NCBI GenBank assembly: GCA_023475105.1
Contig: JAMCWJ010000019.1
Span: 1 to 43,408 of the forward strand
Direction: 5' to 3'
DNA length: 43,408 nt
DNA from: Nitrospirota bacterium
GTDB lineage: Bacteria; Nitrospirota; Thermodesulfovibrionia; Thermodesulfovibrionales; UBA9159
Positions within the stretch are counted from its first letter, which is position 1; every line of letters begins with the position of its first letter. Shown piece by piece: positions 1 through 9,479 of the stretch. The position numbers and the translations under genes are program-made. The notes below the pieces were generated by a model. It made no database searches. It saw only the letters and a program-made list of their open reading frames with translations, and was not told the DNA's origin.

Positions 1-180
1 TAGAAGTTCAAGCTGACGGGGAAGGGGTTTGTGTCGCTGAAGAGAGGGACGAAGGGCAATCAGTACGTGACCGTGAAAATAGCGGTACCGAAGGATCTGA
101 GCAGCAGGACCAAAGAAGCGGTGAAGGAGATCGAGGCTTCGTACAGGGAAAATCCGCGAAGGGGGTTGTTCGGCAGATGA
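1..180 (+). CDS. DnaJ/CbpA-type co-chaperone, C-terminal fragment
   Basis: The first 180 bases encode the end of a DnaJ-family substrate-binding domain II. After the first codon the frame reads KFKLTGKGFVSLKRG, then YVTVKIAVPKDL, and finishes with a basic tail RRGLFGR. This matches the usual C-terminus of DnaJ/CbpA proteins, which deliver clients to DnaK. The stop overlaps the hspR start by 4 bases (ATGA), as expected for a dnaJ-hspR operon. The first in-frame codon of the window is TAG where the family would have an ordinary residue, for example Gln (CAG). This could be a nonsense mutation, a contig-edge error or a chimeric end; one codon at the edge cannot decide. The upstream part of the gene is outside the window. 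Confidence 0.75.
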
Positions 181-527
181 CCGGAACAAAGGACAGAAAA
201 CGGCCCGTGTTTATGATAAGCGTTGTGTCAAGAATGCTGGGCGTGCATCCCCAGACCCTCAGGTTGTATGAGAGGGAAGGTCTGATCAGTCCGCAGAGGA
301 CAAAGAGGGCGAGACTGTATTCCGAGGAAGACGTCGAGAGGCTTGCGATGATCCTGCGGCTCACGAGAGAACTCGGGGTGAACAGGGCGGGTGTCGAAAT
401 CATACTGAGGATGAGGCACAGGATGGATGTGCTTCAGAAGGAAATGGACGAGATGATGCAGTTTCTCGAAGAAGACCTCAGGAACGACTTTATGAGGAAA
501 CTGAAAAAAATGTTTTTCGAAGAATAG
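177..527 (+). CDS. hspR: HspR, MerR-family heat-shock repressor
   Basis: A 116-residue MerR-family protein. The N-terminal winged helix-turn-helix is clear: [20 protein letters not shown] at about residues 16-35, then [12 protein letters not shown] helical C-terminus rich in Glu, Met and Lys follows. In the HspR subfamily the protein binds inverted repeats upstream of dnaK or clpB operons and represses them in the absence of stress, often with DnaK as co-repressor. The start ATG at 177 overlaps the stop of the dnaJ-like gene, and clpB begins 22 bases downstream, so the three genes are probably one transcript. The operator would lie upstream of the window. Assignment rests on the MerR motif plus the dnaJ and clpB neighbours. 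Confidence 0.88.
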   Translation: MTGTKDRKRPVFMISVVSRMLGVHPQTLRLYEREGLISPQRTKRARLYSEEDVERLAMILRLTRELGVNRAGVEIILRMRHRMDVLQKEMDEMMQFLEEDLRNDFMRKLKKMFFEE

Positions 528-549
528 TGGTTGTAATGAGGAGGAACCG

Positions 550-3195
550 ATGAGAATGGACAAGTTCACGATAAAGAGCCAGGAGGCGCTGCAGGAGGCG
601 CAGAGGGTGGCCGAAAGGAAGGGGAACCAGGAACTCCAGCCCGAGCATCTCCTCTGGGCTCTTCTGGAAGACAAGGAAGGCATCATCTCCCAGATATGCA
701 GAAGGCTCGGAGCGGATACGGGACTGATCCAATCGGACATTGAAAAGGAAATAGACCGGCTGCCGAAGGTATCGGGAGCGACCCCTCTGGGCCAGATATA
801 CGTGTCCCCCCGTCTCAAGGAGGTGATCGAGAAGGCCTTCAGGGAGGCGGAGCATCTTACGGATGAGTATGTGAGTGTGGAGCATCTCCTGATCGCCCTC
901 GTGTCTATAGGGGGGCCGTGTACGGACATCCTGGGCAGACACGGGATCACGTCGGATAAGGCGATGGCGGCGATGCGGGAAATACGCGGAGCGCAGCGTG
1001 TCACGGACCCGAATCCCGAGGACAAGTATCAGGCGCTTGCGCGGTACGGCAGAGACCTGACAGCCCTTGCGAAAAAAGGAAAGCTCGACCCTGTTATCGG
1101 AAGGGACGACGAGATCCGGCGCATCATACAGGTCCTTTCGAGGAGGACGAAGAACAACCCCGTACTCATCGGGGAGCCGGGTGTCGGTAAGACGGCGATC
1201 GCCGAGGGGCTCGCCCAGAGGATCGTGGCGGGTGACGTGCCCGAGACCCTGAAGGACAAAAGGGTAGCCGCCCTCGATATGGGGGCCCTTGTTGCGGGTT
1301 CCAAATTCAGGGGTGAATTCGAAGAGAGGCTGAAGGCGGTCCTGAAGGAGATCGAACAGTCCGAGGGGAAAGTGATCCTCTTCATCGACGAGCTCCACAC
1401 ACTGGTGGGCGCCGGCGCGGCCGAGGGCGCGATCGACGCCTCCAATATGCTGAAACCGGCGCTCGCCAGGGGGGATCTGCGGTGTGTCGGCGCCACTACC
1501 CTCGACGAGTACCGGAAACATATAGAAAAGGACCCTGCCCTTGAGAGGAGATTCCAACCTGTCTTCATAAAGGAACCCTCGGTGGAGGACACGATCTCGA
1601 TCCTGCGCGGGCTGAAGGAAAAGTATGAGGTCCATCACGGAGTAAAGATAAAGGACTCGGCCCTGATTTCTGCCGCTGTCCTGTCTCACAGGTATATCAC
1701 CGACAGGTTTCTGCCGGACAAGGCGATAGACCTCATAGACGAGGCGGCGTCGAAGCTGAGAATGGAAATCGATTCGATGCCTGTGGAGCTCGATGAACTC
1801 GAAAGGAAGCTGAGGCAACATGAGATAGAGAAACAGGCCCTCATGAAAGACAGCTCGAAAGACGCAAAGGACAAGCTTGACAAGATCGCGAAGGAGATGG
1901 CCGAACTCCGGGAGAAGAGGGACGAGCTCAGAGCCCAGTGGCTGAGCGAGAAGGAGATCATTGCGAAGATCAGGGAAATCAAGGAACAGATAGAAAACAC
2001 GAGAATAGAATCGGAAAAGGCGGAACGTGAGGGAGACCTGTCGAAGGCCGCCGAACTGAGATACGGGAAGTTCCTTGAACTCCAGAAGGCCCTCGACGCC
2101 GAGAACAGAAGGCTCCTTGAGGTGCAGTCGCGGAGGAAGATGCTGAAAGAAGAGGTCGACGAGGAAGACATCGCAGAAGTCGTCTCGAAATGGACGGGCA
2201 TCCCGGTATCGAGGATGCTCGAAGGAGAGATCCAGAAGCTGATTCATATGGAGGACAGGCTGAGGCAGAGGGTCGTCGGCCAGGACGACGCCATTATTGC
2301 CGTCGCCAACGCGGTGAGGCGTTCCCGGGCGGGGCTGCAGGACATAAACAGGCCGATAGGCTCGTTCATATTCCTCGGTCCGACGGGGGTGGGGAAGACC
2401 GAGCTCGCAAAGGCCCTTGCAGAGTTCCTCTTCGATGACGAGAGCGCCATGATCAGAATAGACATGTCCGAATATCAGGAGAGACATACGGTGTCGCGGC
2501 TCATAGGCGCGCCCCCTGGGTATGTGGGCTATGAAGAGGGAGGGCAGCTTACCGAAGCAGTGAGGAGGAGACCCTACTCGGTGATCCTCTTTGACGAGGT
2601 CGAGAAGGCCCATCCCGAGGTGTTCAGTCTGCTCCTGCAACTCCTCGACGACGGGAGGCTGACTGACGGCCACGGCAAGACCGTCGATTTCCGCAACACC
2701 GTCGTGATCATGACCTCCAACATCGGGAGCACCCGTATCCAGGAGATCCTCCAGGAGCGGGAGAAACGGCCCTCGATCTATTGGGGCCGGTCGAACGAAG
2801 ATGAACTCAGACAAAGCGTTATGGACGAACTGAAGTCGTTTTTCAAACCGGAGTTCCTGAACAGGGTCGACGAGATCGTCATCTTCAACCCGCTCTCGAA
2901 GGAGCTTCTGAAGGAGATCGTCGACATCCAGGTGACGAGGATGAAGAGATACCTGAGGGAAAGGGGCATAGACCTCACGCTGACCGAGGCTGCGAAAGAA
3001 AGACTCGGCGAGATAGGGTATGACCCGGTGTACGGCGCGCGGCCGTTGAAAAGAACGATACAGAGAGAGATTCTGAACCCTCTGGCGCTGAAACTCCTCG
3101 ACGGGACCTTCAGGGAGGGCGATGTCGTCGAAGTGGACGTCGAAGGCGACAGTCTTGTGTTCAAGAAACTCCTCGGGACGGAAGTAGGGGCATAA
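550..3195 (+). CDS. clpB: ClpB disaggregase (Hsp100 AAA+ ATPase)
   Basis: An 881-residue ClpB, a normal length for the family. It is a cytoplasmic hexameric ATPase that works with DnaK/DnaJ to extract proteins from aggregates. Order of domains: two Clp N-terminal repeats (about 1-150), first AAA+ module with Walker A GEPGVGKT at 208-215 and Walker B ILFIDELH, the coiled-coil middle domain typical of ClpB (about 410-530, rich in Glu/Lys/Arg), second AAA+ module with Walker A GPTGVGKT at 610-617, the sensor stretch [12 protein letters not shown], and the D2-small domain. The ATG at 550 has a strong GGAGG ribosome site 6 bases upstream. The middle domain distinguishes it from ClpA and ClpC. Likely controlled by HspR encoded immediately upstream. 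Confidence 0.97.
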   Translation: MRMDKFTIKSQEALQEAQRVAERKGNQELQPEHLLWALLEDKEGIISQICRRLGADTGLIQSDIEKEIDRLPKVSGATPLGQIYVSPRLKEVIEKAFREAEHLTDEYVSVEHLLIALVSIGGPCTDILGRHGITSDKAMAAMREIRGAQRVTDPNPEDKYQALARYGRDLTALAKKGKLDPVIGRDDEIRRIIQVLSRRTKNNPVLIGEPGVGKTAIAEGLAQRIVAGDVPETLKDKRVAALDMGALVAGSKFRGEFEERLKAVLKEIEQSEGKVILFIDELHTLVGAGAAEGAIDASNMLKPALARGDLRCVGATTLDEYRKHIEKDPALERRFQPVFIKEPSVEDTISILRGLKEKYEVHHGVKIKDSALISAAVLSHRYITDRFLPDKAIDLIDEAASKLRMEIDSMPVELDELERKLRQHEIEKQALMKDSSKDAKDKLDKIAKEMAELREKRDELRAQWLSEKEIIAKIREIKEQIENTRIESEKAEREGDLSKAAELRYGKFLELQKALDAENRRLLEVQSRRKMLKEEVDEEDIAEVVSKWTGIPVSRMLEGEIQKLIHMEDRLRQRVVGQDDAIIAVANAVRRSRAGLQDINRPIGSFIFLGPTGVGKTELAKALAEFLFDDESAMIRIDMSEYQERHTVSRLIGAPPGYVGYEEGGQLTEAVRRRPYSVILFDEVEKAHPEVFSLLLQLLDDGRLTDGHGKTVDFRNTVVIMTSNIGSTRIQEILQEREKRPSIYWGRSNEDELRQSVMDELKSFFKPEFLNRVDEIVIFNPLSKELLKEIVDIQVTRMKRYLRERGIDLTLTEAAKERLGEIGYDPVYGARPLKRTIQREILNPLALKLLDGTFREGDVVEVDVEGDSLVFKKLLGTEVGA

Positions 3196-3876
3196 GACAG
3201 CGCGTATCGACGGGACAGAGCCTCCGCGCTGATTCCCGCTCCGCTCCGAAGACATAATTGATACCGCAAACGGCGGGCAGGGCATCCCTCAAAGCCTTTT
3301 AAGGCGATAGGATCTGATCAGGGCATGGCGTCAGGTTTACCGTACTTCACCGGCGGGTATTTCCCGCTTTCGTAGAAGTTGCGTGGCTTCCGATGCCGTT
3401 AAGGAATAGCTGCAAAAGGCTTTTCGTGCTACCCTGCCCGTCCCGCCTGATGCCTCTCCGGGCGAAAGAAAACTTATGCATTCCCGGCGGCGACAAAGTC
3501 TCCGTGCTCATTCTCGCTTTGCTCCGAGGCTTTTGCCTTTTTATTTCAGATAGAAGAACTGAAGGACTATCGGCAAAAAAAACCGCCCGGAGACCCCGTC
3601 CCGCCTGATGCCGGGCCAGTCGCATAGTTCATACACTCGGGGGAGGTGTCCGGCTCGGAGGGCAAGACCCCGGGTTATTTGAAAGTCCACAAAGGCGGAC
3701 CTCACCAATACGTGGGGACAGAGTGGGCTTAGGTTCATAGACCCAGCTATAGTCGAGAAGGGCTATTGTCTTGCCGAGAGCCGGATGCCTCTCCTGAGTT
3801 TGTTTTCCCATACTGCCCCCTTCTCGTATCGCTGTTCCTTCCGGCCGGCGGAATCTGGTATTATGAAAGTAGGTAT
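3196..3876. other. 680-bp gap with dispersed repeats, no credible gene
   Basis: No convincing coding sequence lies here. A small palindrome (GCCTT-TT-AAGGC, 3294-3305) after clpB could be a weak terminator, but no T-run follows. The motif GTCCCGCCTGATGCC occurs near 3439 and near 3598, and the block at 3508-3610 (CTCATTCTCGCTTTGCTCCG, then ACCGCCCGGAG, then GTCCCGCCTGAT) recurs as a diverged copy at 34289-34375. At 3777 GAGAGCCGGATGC resembles the 5' strand of group II intron domain V, but the rest of that hairpin is missing. The impression is a graveyard of repeats rather than a regulatory leader. Confidence 0.5.
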
Positions 3877-4212
3877 ATGAACAAGAGTAAACTCAGGAAA
3901 CTCTGGATAGGGCTCGGCATTCTGATACTCCTTACGCCCGTGGGGCTCATTCTTCCCGGGCTTTTCGGAGCCGGAGGCGCATGGGGCGAGTGGGATGCGA
4001 GCGAGATACGGGAGATCACCGGATACCTCCCTGAAGGTCTGAAAAAGCTCTCTGACCTCTGGTCGGCGCCCGTTTCCGACTACGGATTTGCGGGATGGAG
4101 CAAAGGGGTGAAGGCTTACGCAGGGTACCTCATTTCAGGGGTTCTCGGCGTCGCAATCGTTGTCGCTGCGGCATATATCCTCGGAAAGCTGTTGAAAAGG
4201 GGTGAGCGGTGA
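3877..4212 (+). CDS. PDGLE-domain membrane protein
   Basis: A 111-residue protein with an N-terminal membrane segment (LWIGLGILILLTPVGLILPG, about 8-27) and a second near the C-terminus (about 83-103), ending in basic residues. The middle has GYLPEGLKKLSDLW followed by PVSDYG, matching the PDGLE domain normally found fused to or beside CbiM, the substrate-capture component of cobalt/nickel ECF transporters. The frame is open upstream, but the ATG at 3877 puts the hydrophobic segment at the N-terminus as expected, so I chose it. It overlaps the next gene by 4 bases (GTGA). No cbiM, cbiQ or cbiO is present here, so the protein may act with a transporter encoded elsewhere; function is inferred only from the domain. 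Confidence 0.65.
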   Translation: MNKSKLRKLWIGLGILILLTPVGLILPGLFGAGGAWGEWDASEIREITGYLPEGLKKLSDLWSAPVSDYGFAGWSKGVKAYAGYLISGVLGVAIVVAAAYILGKLLKRGER

Positions 4213-4406
4213 ACGAAAGGGAGAAGCTCGGGCACCTGCTCCACCACTGGATGGAACATAACATGGAGCAAGCTGAGGCTTACCGGGAGTGGGCGGAGAA
4301 GGCATCATCTCCGACCGGGAAGGAATTGGCCGAAATCCTGATCAGGCTTTACGAAGAAACGAAGAAGCTGAACCGGCTTTTTGAGGAGGCCTTGAAAAAG
4401 GTCTGA
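4209..4406 (+). CDS. Small helical protein with HWMEHN motif
   Basis: A 65-residue, highly charged, all-helical protein. The N-terminal HLLHHWMEHNMEQAEAYREW is a histidine-rich pattern that I associate with small proteins or tails near cobalt/nickel uptake genes in other organisms, and the His residues could bind metal. It starts with GTG at 4209, overlapping the stop of the PDGLE gene (GTGA), so the two are translationally coupled and probably act together. No membrane segment. The role is not established; the metal link is inference from motif and neighbour. Confidence 0.6.
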   Translation: MNEREKLGHLLHHWMEHNMEQAEAYREWAEKASSPTGKELAEILIRLYEETKKLNRLFEEALKKV

Positions 4407-4436
4407 GAGGCGCCGCAGGAGCGGAAAACAGACCCG

Positions 4437-4928
4437 TCAAAGGGGGCTGCCGTCGGCTTTCTTTGCAGAGATTTCCTGATGGTCGAAGAGGGTTCTCACT
4501 TCATCCATGAGGTCATTAAGGTCCCTGAACTGCCGGTATACCGAAGCGAATCTCACGTATGCAACCTTGTCTGTTTCCTTCAGGGAGGACATGACCTCTT
4601 CGCCGATCCATGCGCTCGGTATTTCTTTTACACCCATGCCCGCGAGCTTTTTTTCTATCGAATCAACCACGCCGTCGAGAAGGTCGATGCTTATCGGCCT
4701 CTTTTCGCAGGCCTTCCGGAGGCCATGGAGTATCTTTGCCCTGTCAAAGGATTCCCGCCGTCCGTCTTTCTTGACTACCATCGGGATTACGTCATCGACG
4801 CGCTCGTAGGAGGTGAATCTCTTCCCGCACTTCAGGCACTCTCTTCTTCGCCGGATCGCTTCGCCTTCTTTGCTCGTGCGGGAATCGATGACCCGGTCCT
4901 CCAGATTTCCGCAGAACGGGCACTTCAT
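4437..4928 (-). CDS. nrdR: NrdR transcriptional repressor of ribonucleotide reductase genes
   Basis: A 163-residue NrdR, normal length. It has the N-terminal zinc ribbon (Cys3, Cys6, Cys31, Cys34 in MKCPFC and ECLKC) and the ATP-cone domain beginning [20 protein letters not shown]. The family senses ATP/dATP through the cone and represses ribonucleotide reductase genes by binding paired NrdR boxes; none is seen in this window. It is the last gene of an rpiB-glyA-nrdR operon on the minus strand, its start overlapping the glyA stop by 4 bases. A glyA-nrdR neighbourhood is common in bacteria and supports the call. Confidence 0.96.
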   Translation of the reverse strand: MKCPFCGNLEDRVIDSRTSKEGEAIRRRRECLKCGKRFTSYERVDDVIPMVVKKDGRRESFDRAKILHGLRKACEKRPISIDLLDGVVDSIEKKLAGMGVKEIPSAWIGEEVMSSLKETDKVAYVRFASVYRQFRDLNDLMDEVRTLFDHQEISAKKADGSPL

Positions 4929-6175
4929 CGGTAGACGGGGAATCGCTCGCAGAGGGTTTTCACGCGGCCGTTGAGATGCGCAATCTCGTTCAGGTTCTTG
5001 TTGTTTTTCAAGACCTTTGTGATGATGTCCGCTATTTCAGACATCTCCCCTTCGCCCATCCCCCTTGTCGTGACGCACGGGGTGCCGAGCCGTATCCCGC
5101 TTGTGACTGCGGGCGGTCTTGAATCGTAGGGGATCGCGTTCTTGTTCACCGTTATTCCCGCCCTGTCAAGGGCCTCCTCAGCCTCTTTGCCCGTGATACC
5201 GGAACCGGTAAGATCGACGAGCATCAGATGGTTGTCCGTTCCTCCGGAGATGATCCTGAACCCTGCGCTGGAGAGTTCGGCCGCAAGTCTCTTCGCGTTC
5301 CTGACAACCTGTCCCTGGTAGACCCTGAAGTCGTCGCTCAACGCCTCTTTCAGGGCCACGGCCTTGGCGGCGATTACGTGCATCAGAGGGCCGCCCTGTA
5401 TCCCCGGGAATATCATCTTGTCTATCGCCTTTCCGTAGTCGGCCTTGCACATGATAATGCCGCCCCTCGGACCCCTCAGCGTCTTGTGGGTCGTCGTCGT
5501 GACGAAGTCGGCATAAGGAATCGGCGACGGATGCAATCCCGCCCCTACAAGCCCTGCAATGTGGGCGATGTCGGCCATGAAGAATGCTCCGGCCTCCCTG
5601 GCGATTTCGGAGAATGCCCTGAAGTCGAGTATCCTTGAGTAGGCGCTTGCGCCTGCGACGATTATTCGCGGTCTGTGCTCCAGCGCGATCTTTCGTACCC
5701 CGTCATAGTCGATGTACCCGGTCTCCCTGTCGACTCCGTAAGTGATGCTCTTGAACATGACGCCCGAGAAATTTACCGCAGCCCCGTGCGACAGGTGTCC
5801 CCCCTGGTTGAGGCTCATCCCGAGGATGGTGTCCCCCGGCTTAAGAAAGGAGAAATACACCGCCATATTCGCCTGGGTCCCTGAATGGGGCTGCACATTC
5901 ACGTGCGCCGCGCCGAAAAGCTCCTTTGCCCGCGTCAACGCCAGGGTCTCGACCTGGTCCGCATATTCACAACCGCCATAGTATCTGCGCCCCGGATATC
6001 CTTCGGCATACTTGTTCGTAAATATGGAGCCCTGCGCTTCCAGTACCGCACGGCTCACGTAATTCTCAGAGGCGATGAGGACGATCTTTCCCTTCTCCCT
6101 CTGTTTTTCATTCTGGAGGGCATCGTATACCTCCGGGTCAACGCGCCTGAGATGTTCCTGTTCCATGTCCTGCAC
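4925..6175 (-). CDS. glyA: Serine hydroxymethyltransferase
   Basis: A 416-residue GlyA, the usual size. This cytoplasmic PLP enzyme interconverts serine plus tetrahydrofolate with glycine plus 5,10-methylene-tetrahydrofolate, the main one-carbon source. Visible hallmarks: [11 protein letters not shown] and [16 protein letters not shown] near the N-terminus, [29 protein letters not shown], and the PLP-lysine motif [15 protein letters not shown]. The first Met at 6175 lies inside the end of rpiB (38-base overlap); a second Met three codons later is also possible. The stop overlaps the nrdR start, so the three genes are coupled. Confidence 0.97.
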   Translation of the reverse strand: MQDMEQEHLRRVDPEVYDALQNEKQREKGKIVLIASENYVSRAVLEAQGSIFTNKYAEGYPGRRYYGGCEYADQVETLALTRAKELFGAAHVNVQPHSGTQANMAVYFSFLKPGDTILGMSLNQGGHLSHGAAVNFSGVMFKSITYGVDRETGYIDYDGVRKIALEHRPRIIVAGASAYSRILDFRAFSEIAREAGAFFMADIAHIAGLVGAGLHPSPIPYADFVTTTTHKTLRGPRGGIIMCKADYGKAIDKMIFPGIQGGPLMHVIAAKAVALKEALSDDFRVYQGQVVRNAKRLAAELSSAGFRIISGGTDNHLMLVDLTGSGITGKEAEEALDRAGITVNKNAIPYDSRPPAVTSGIRLGTPCVTTRGMGEGEMSEIADIITKVLKNNKNLNEIAHLNGRVKTLCERFPVYR

Positions 6176-6620
6176 TCTTCTGTCTTTCCTCTATGAGACG
6201 GATCTTGTCCAGCCTGTTCGTGTGTCTTCCCGCCTCGAAAGGAGTCGAAAACCAGACCCTCACGATCTCCTTTGCGAGGTCTTTCCCTATGACCCTGCCG
6301 CCGAGCACAAGGATATTCGCGTCGTTGTGCATCCTGCTCATCTTTGCACCGAAGAGGTCGTTGCAGAGAGATGCCCTTATTCCGCTGAACTTATTCGCCA
6401 CGATCGACATTCCGATGCCGGTGCCGCAGATGAGAACCCCCCTGTCGAGGCCGCCCGAGCTTACGGCACTCGATACCTTCTCCCCGAAATCGGGGTAATC
6501 GACGGATTTGGGTCCGTCGGTCCCGTAATCGATGCAGTCCAAGCCCATCTCCCTGAGGACTGAGATAAGCTCGATCTTGAGTTCTACGCCGGCGTGGTCG
6601 CAACCAATTCCGATCTTCAT
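6138..6620 (-). CDS. rpiB: Ribose-5-phosphate isomerase B
   Basis: A 160-residue RpiB/LacA-LacB-family isomerase converting ribose 5-phosphate and ribulose 5-phosphate in the pentose phosphate pathway. It opens with [11 protein letters not shown], has [17 protein letters not shown] with the catalytic Cys, and [20 protein letters not shown], all diagnostic. The ATG at 6620 has a GAGG ribosome site about 6 bases upstream. First gene of the rpiB-glyA-nrdR operon; its last 13 codons overlap the glyA start, an unusually long overlap but with both products clearly conserved. The C-terminal tail past [14 protein letters not shown] is poorly conserved. Confidence 0.95.
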   Translation of the reverse strand: MKIGIGCDHAGVELKIELISVLREMGLDCIDYGTDGPKSVDYPDFGEKVSSAVSSGGLDRGVLICGTGIGMSIVANKFSGIRASLCNDLFGAKMSRMHNDANILVLGGRVIGKDLAKEIVRVWFSTPFEAGRHTNRLDKIRLIEERQKSAGHGTGTSQAR

Positions 6621-6637
6621 GAAAACCTCGACTTTCT

Positions 6638-6667
6638 ATCTTATCCGAGAGATTCTCACTAAGTCAA
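6638..6667 (-). promoter_or_regulatory. Putative promoter of rpiB-glyA-nrdR
   Basis: Read on the minus strand, TTGACT (6662-6667) and TAAGAT (6638-6643) are separated by 18 bases, close to a sigma-70 pattern (5/6 and 4/6 matches). Transcription would begin about 10 bases before the rpiB ribosome site. Position and spacing are good; not tested. Confidence 0.45.
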
Positions 6668-6799
6668 GGAACGCCTGCCGCGCTATTTCGTAGCGATATC
6701 AACCCCTTCGACAGGCGGGTTTTGCCTTCAGCGCGGTCAGGATATGCGACAGCCTCCCGGAACTTTCCCGTCCGATCACAGCTTATGGTATCCTTAAAC

Positions 6800-9397
6800 A
6801 TGAATCTGTGCCGTTTTGAGAAGCCGAGCAGATATATCAACAGGGAACTGAACTCGATCCACAGAAACGCCGGGGTGAAGGTCGCCCTCGCCTTTCCTGA
6901 CATTTACGACATAGGGATGTCCCACCTGGGACTCAGGATCCTCTACGCCATCATCAATGATCTGCCCTATGCCTCTGCGGAGCGGGTGTTTTCGCCGTGG
7001 CTCGACATGGAGGCGGAAATGAAGGCCCGGGGCATACCGCTTGTCTCGCTCGAAACGAAAAGGCCCCTGAGGGACTTCGACATCGTCGGTTTCAGTCTGC
7101 AGTATGAACTTTCCTACACCACGGTGCTGAATATGCTCTCCCTCGCGGGCATACCGGTGAGGACCGAGGGAAGGGACGAGAGCTATCCCCTTGTCATCGC
7201 GGGCGGGCCCTGCGCGGTGAATCCCCTTCCGATGTCCGCCTTTATCGATGCGTTTCTTGTCGGCGACGGCGAGGTTGCGGTCGGAGAGATCCTCGGGACG
7301 TTTCGTTCGTGGAAAACCGGAGGGGACGGGAAAAGGAGTTCGCTTCTCCGGGGCCTGTCGAAAATAGAGGGCCTGTATGTACCGGTAATCCACGGCGCTC
7401 CGGCCGACTCGCCTTTGAGAAACGGGGGAAACGGGAGAAAGTCCCCCGAAAAGGGTGGGACGGGAGCGGTCATACGGAGAAGGCACCTCGAATCCCTTGA
7501 AGACGCGCCCTATCCTCTTGCCCCTGTGGTTCCGTATACCCCCATAGTCCATGACAGGATAACGATTGAACTCTCGAGGGGCTGTACCATGGGCTGCCGG
7601 TTCTGCCAGGCCGGAATGATCTACAGGCCGGCGCGGGAGAGGAGCCCGGAAAAGGTGCTCGGGATCGCGAAGGCGTCGCTCAGGAATACCGGGTACGAAG
7701 AGATATCCCTTACCTCGCTCAGTGCCGGAGACTATAGTGAGCTTCTCCCGCTCGTGAAAGAGATGAACCGGAGATTCTCCGGCAAAATGGTCTCCCTGTC
7801 GCTTCCCTCCCTGCGTGTCGCGTCCGTAAACAGGGAAGTGTTGCACGAGATCAAGACGGTAAGGAAGACAGGCTTCACGATGGCCCCGGAAGCCGCGACG
7901 GAAAGACTGAGGGACGTCATAAACAAGGACTTCCGTGAAGAAGACTACGAAAGGGCCCTGCATGCACTTTTTTCGGAGGGCTGGGAGACCCTCAAACTCT
8001 ACTTCATGACAGGGTTGCCGACTGAAAGCGATCCCGACATCGAGGCGATTCCGGCGATGGCGCTCAAGGCGATAAGAACCGCGAAAAAGTATTCCCGGCG
8101 GTACGTGAACGTGAACGTCGGCATATCCCCCTTTGTGCCGAAGCCCCATACGCCATTCCAGTGGTGCGGACAGGAAGGCATCGAGAAAACGAAGACGAAG
8201 CTCGCCTATCTGAGGCAGAGACTTTCCGGGAAGGGGATGAATTTCAAGGGCCATAACTGCGAAATGAGCCTCCTCGAGGCGGTCTTTTCGAGAGGAGATG
8301 CGGCGCTGGCGGACCTGATAGAAAAGGCCTGGTCCCTGGGGTGCAGGCTCGACGCGTGGACGGAGTCCTTTGATTTCTCGAAATGGCGTGCGGCTGCCGA
8401 GTCCGCAGGAATCGATATATACCGGTATGCGGAACGAAGGTTCGGTGAGGAAGTGAGTCTCCCCTGGGAAGGGATAGAAACGGGGGTGAAGAAAGAGTTT
8501 CTCCTGAAGGAGCATCAGAAGGCCCTTGCTGGAGAAATGACCGCGGGCTGCAGAAAGACGTGTTCCGGCTGCGGGCTCGGGTGCGATCCGGCGGCGGAAG
8601 ACCCTCATGCCCGTCCGGACGTGGTCCCGAAAAAGGTTGAGCACTGCGGTTCGTTGCCGCCTTTGCATCCTCCCGCTTCCTCTCCGTTTCCGAGGGTCAG
8701 GGTCAGGGTCCGATTTGCGAAGACCGTTGAGCTCCGGTATCTCTCCCACCGGGAGCTGATGACGGCCGTCACGCGCGCCGTGCGGAGGGCCGATGTCCCG
8801 GTGCTGTATTCCCAGGGCTTCCACCCTTCGCCGAGATTGTCCTTCGGGCCGCCGCTTAATGTCGGTGTGAGCGGACTGCGGGAGTACTTTGATATCGAAA
8901 TAAAACCGGGCCGGGCTCTGGCGGACATGAAGGACGCGGTAAACCGGCAGTTGCCGGAGGGATTGAGGCTCGGAGAAGTGCGTTTTATCCCCCTGAACGA
9001 AACTTCTTTGCAGAGCTTTATCTCGAAGTACGAATATGAGATAATATGTCCTGACGCCCGGGTCGCAGGAGACTTCCTCGAAAGACACGCACTTCTCGCT
9101 TCGGGGGGAAAAACGGGGGCGAAGGGCGGTTTTCCGTATCCGGGAGAGATGGTCGAAGAGGCGACTGCCCTGGATAACGGCGCTGTCAGGCTCCTGGTAA
9201 AGGACAGGGACGACAGGAAGGTGAAGCTCGGGGAACTCATATACTCTCTTTTTCAGGTTCCCGCGCATGAGTGTGTCATAACCAGGCTCCGCATGTTCGG
9301 ACTGCGGAGCGGATGGGTGGAACCGCTCATTGTTTCGGACGGGGAAGAGGAGCGGGAGAATCGGAGAAGTGATACGGGACAGGAGGTCCCCGGATGA
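6800..9397 (+). CDS. B12-type radical SAM protein fused to a DUF2344 domain
   Basis: A roughly 865-residue fusion. The first part is a cobalamin-binding-like domain plus radical SAM core of the TIGR03960 type, with the cluster motif GCTMGCRFC (Cys codons from 7583) and GISPFVPKPHTPFQW; the last ~200 residues are the DUF2344/TIGR03936 domain, recognisable from FAKTVELRYLSHRELM and YSQGFHPSPRLSFG. The substrate is not firmly established; the family lies next to rng in many bacteria, as here, hinting at an RNA- or ribosome-related job. I chose the ATG at 6800 because MNLCRFEKPSRYI matches the family N-terminus; 6785 is an alternative. A Gly/Lys/Pro-rich insert (bases about 7408-7467) lies between conserved blocks and is encoded by a palindromic repeat read in frame. 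Confidence 0.88.
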   Translation: MNLCRFEKPSRYINRELNSIHRNAGVKVALAFPDIYDIGMSHLGLRILYAIINDLPYASAERVFSPWLDMEAEMKARGIPLVSLETKRPLRDFDIVGFSLQYELSYTTVLNMLSLAGIPVRTEGRDESYPLVIAGGPCAVNPLPMSAFIDAFLVGDGEVAVGEILGTFRSWKTGGDGKRSSLLRGLSKIEGLYVPVIHGAPADSPLRNGGNGRKSPEKGGTGAVIRRRHLESLEDAPYPLAPVVPYTPIVHDRITIELSRGCTMGCRFCQAGMIYRPARERSPEKVLGIAKASLRNTGYEEISLTSLSAGDYSELLPLVKEMNRRFSGKMVSLSLPSLRVASVNREVLHEIKTVRKTGFTMAPEAATERLRDVINKDFREEDYERALHALFSEGWETLKLYFMTGLPTESDPDIEAIPAMALKAIRTAKKYSRRYVNVNVGISPFVPKPHTPFQWCGQEGIEKTKTKLAYLRQRLSGKGMNFKGHNCEMSLLEAVFSRGDAALADLIEKAWSLGCRLDAWTESFDFSKWRAAAESAGIDIYRYAERRFGEEVSLPWEGIETGVKKEFLLKEHQKALAGEMTAGCRKTCSGCGLGCDPAAEDPHARPDVVPKKVEHCGSLPPLHPPASSPFPRVRVRVRFAKTVELRYLSHRELMTAVTRAVRRADVPVLYSQGFHPSPRLSFGPPLNVGVSGLREYFDIEIKPGRALADMKDAVNRQLPEGLRLGEVRFIPLNETSLQSFISKYEYEIICPDARVAGDFLERHALLASGGKTGAKGGFPYPGEMVEEATALDNGAVRLLVKDRDDRKVKLGELIYSLFQVPAHECVITRLRMFGLRSGWVEPLIVSDGEEERENRRSDTGQEVPG
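7408..7467. repeat. Palindromic repeat inserted in frame in a gene
   Basis: The stretch contains CTCGCCTTTGAGAAACGGGG, then TCCCCCGAAAAGGGTGGGAC, giving self-complementary CCCC/GGGG arms. It encodes SPLRNGGNGRKSPEKGGTG, a low-complexity insert without family counterpart that I can recall. It resembles the CCCTTT/AAAGGG palindromes dispersed in many Nitrospirota-like genomes. A similar insert is found in cas6. Confidence 0.45.
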
Positions 9398-9479
9398 CCT
9401 GTGAGCGAGGGAATTGTACGATGACATGCCGTCCGGAATCTATGTTCGGAAAGACGTCGTAAGAAAGAGGGGGAGGCTT

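Noticed and set aside
490..3285. Very long open frame antisense to clpB
   Set aside because: It mirrors the codon structure of clpB, has no family signature and lacks a ribosome site. The same holds for the long antisense frames opposite the radical SAM gene (6794-9427), rng (9327-11048), the tRNA nucleotidyltransferase (26701-28326) and polX (30575-31735).
3196..3876. Cobalamin riboswitch upstream of the PDGLE gene
   Set aside because: I looked for the B12 box (GCCACTG-like core with its partner stem) and found none; the sequence is explained better as repeats.
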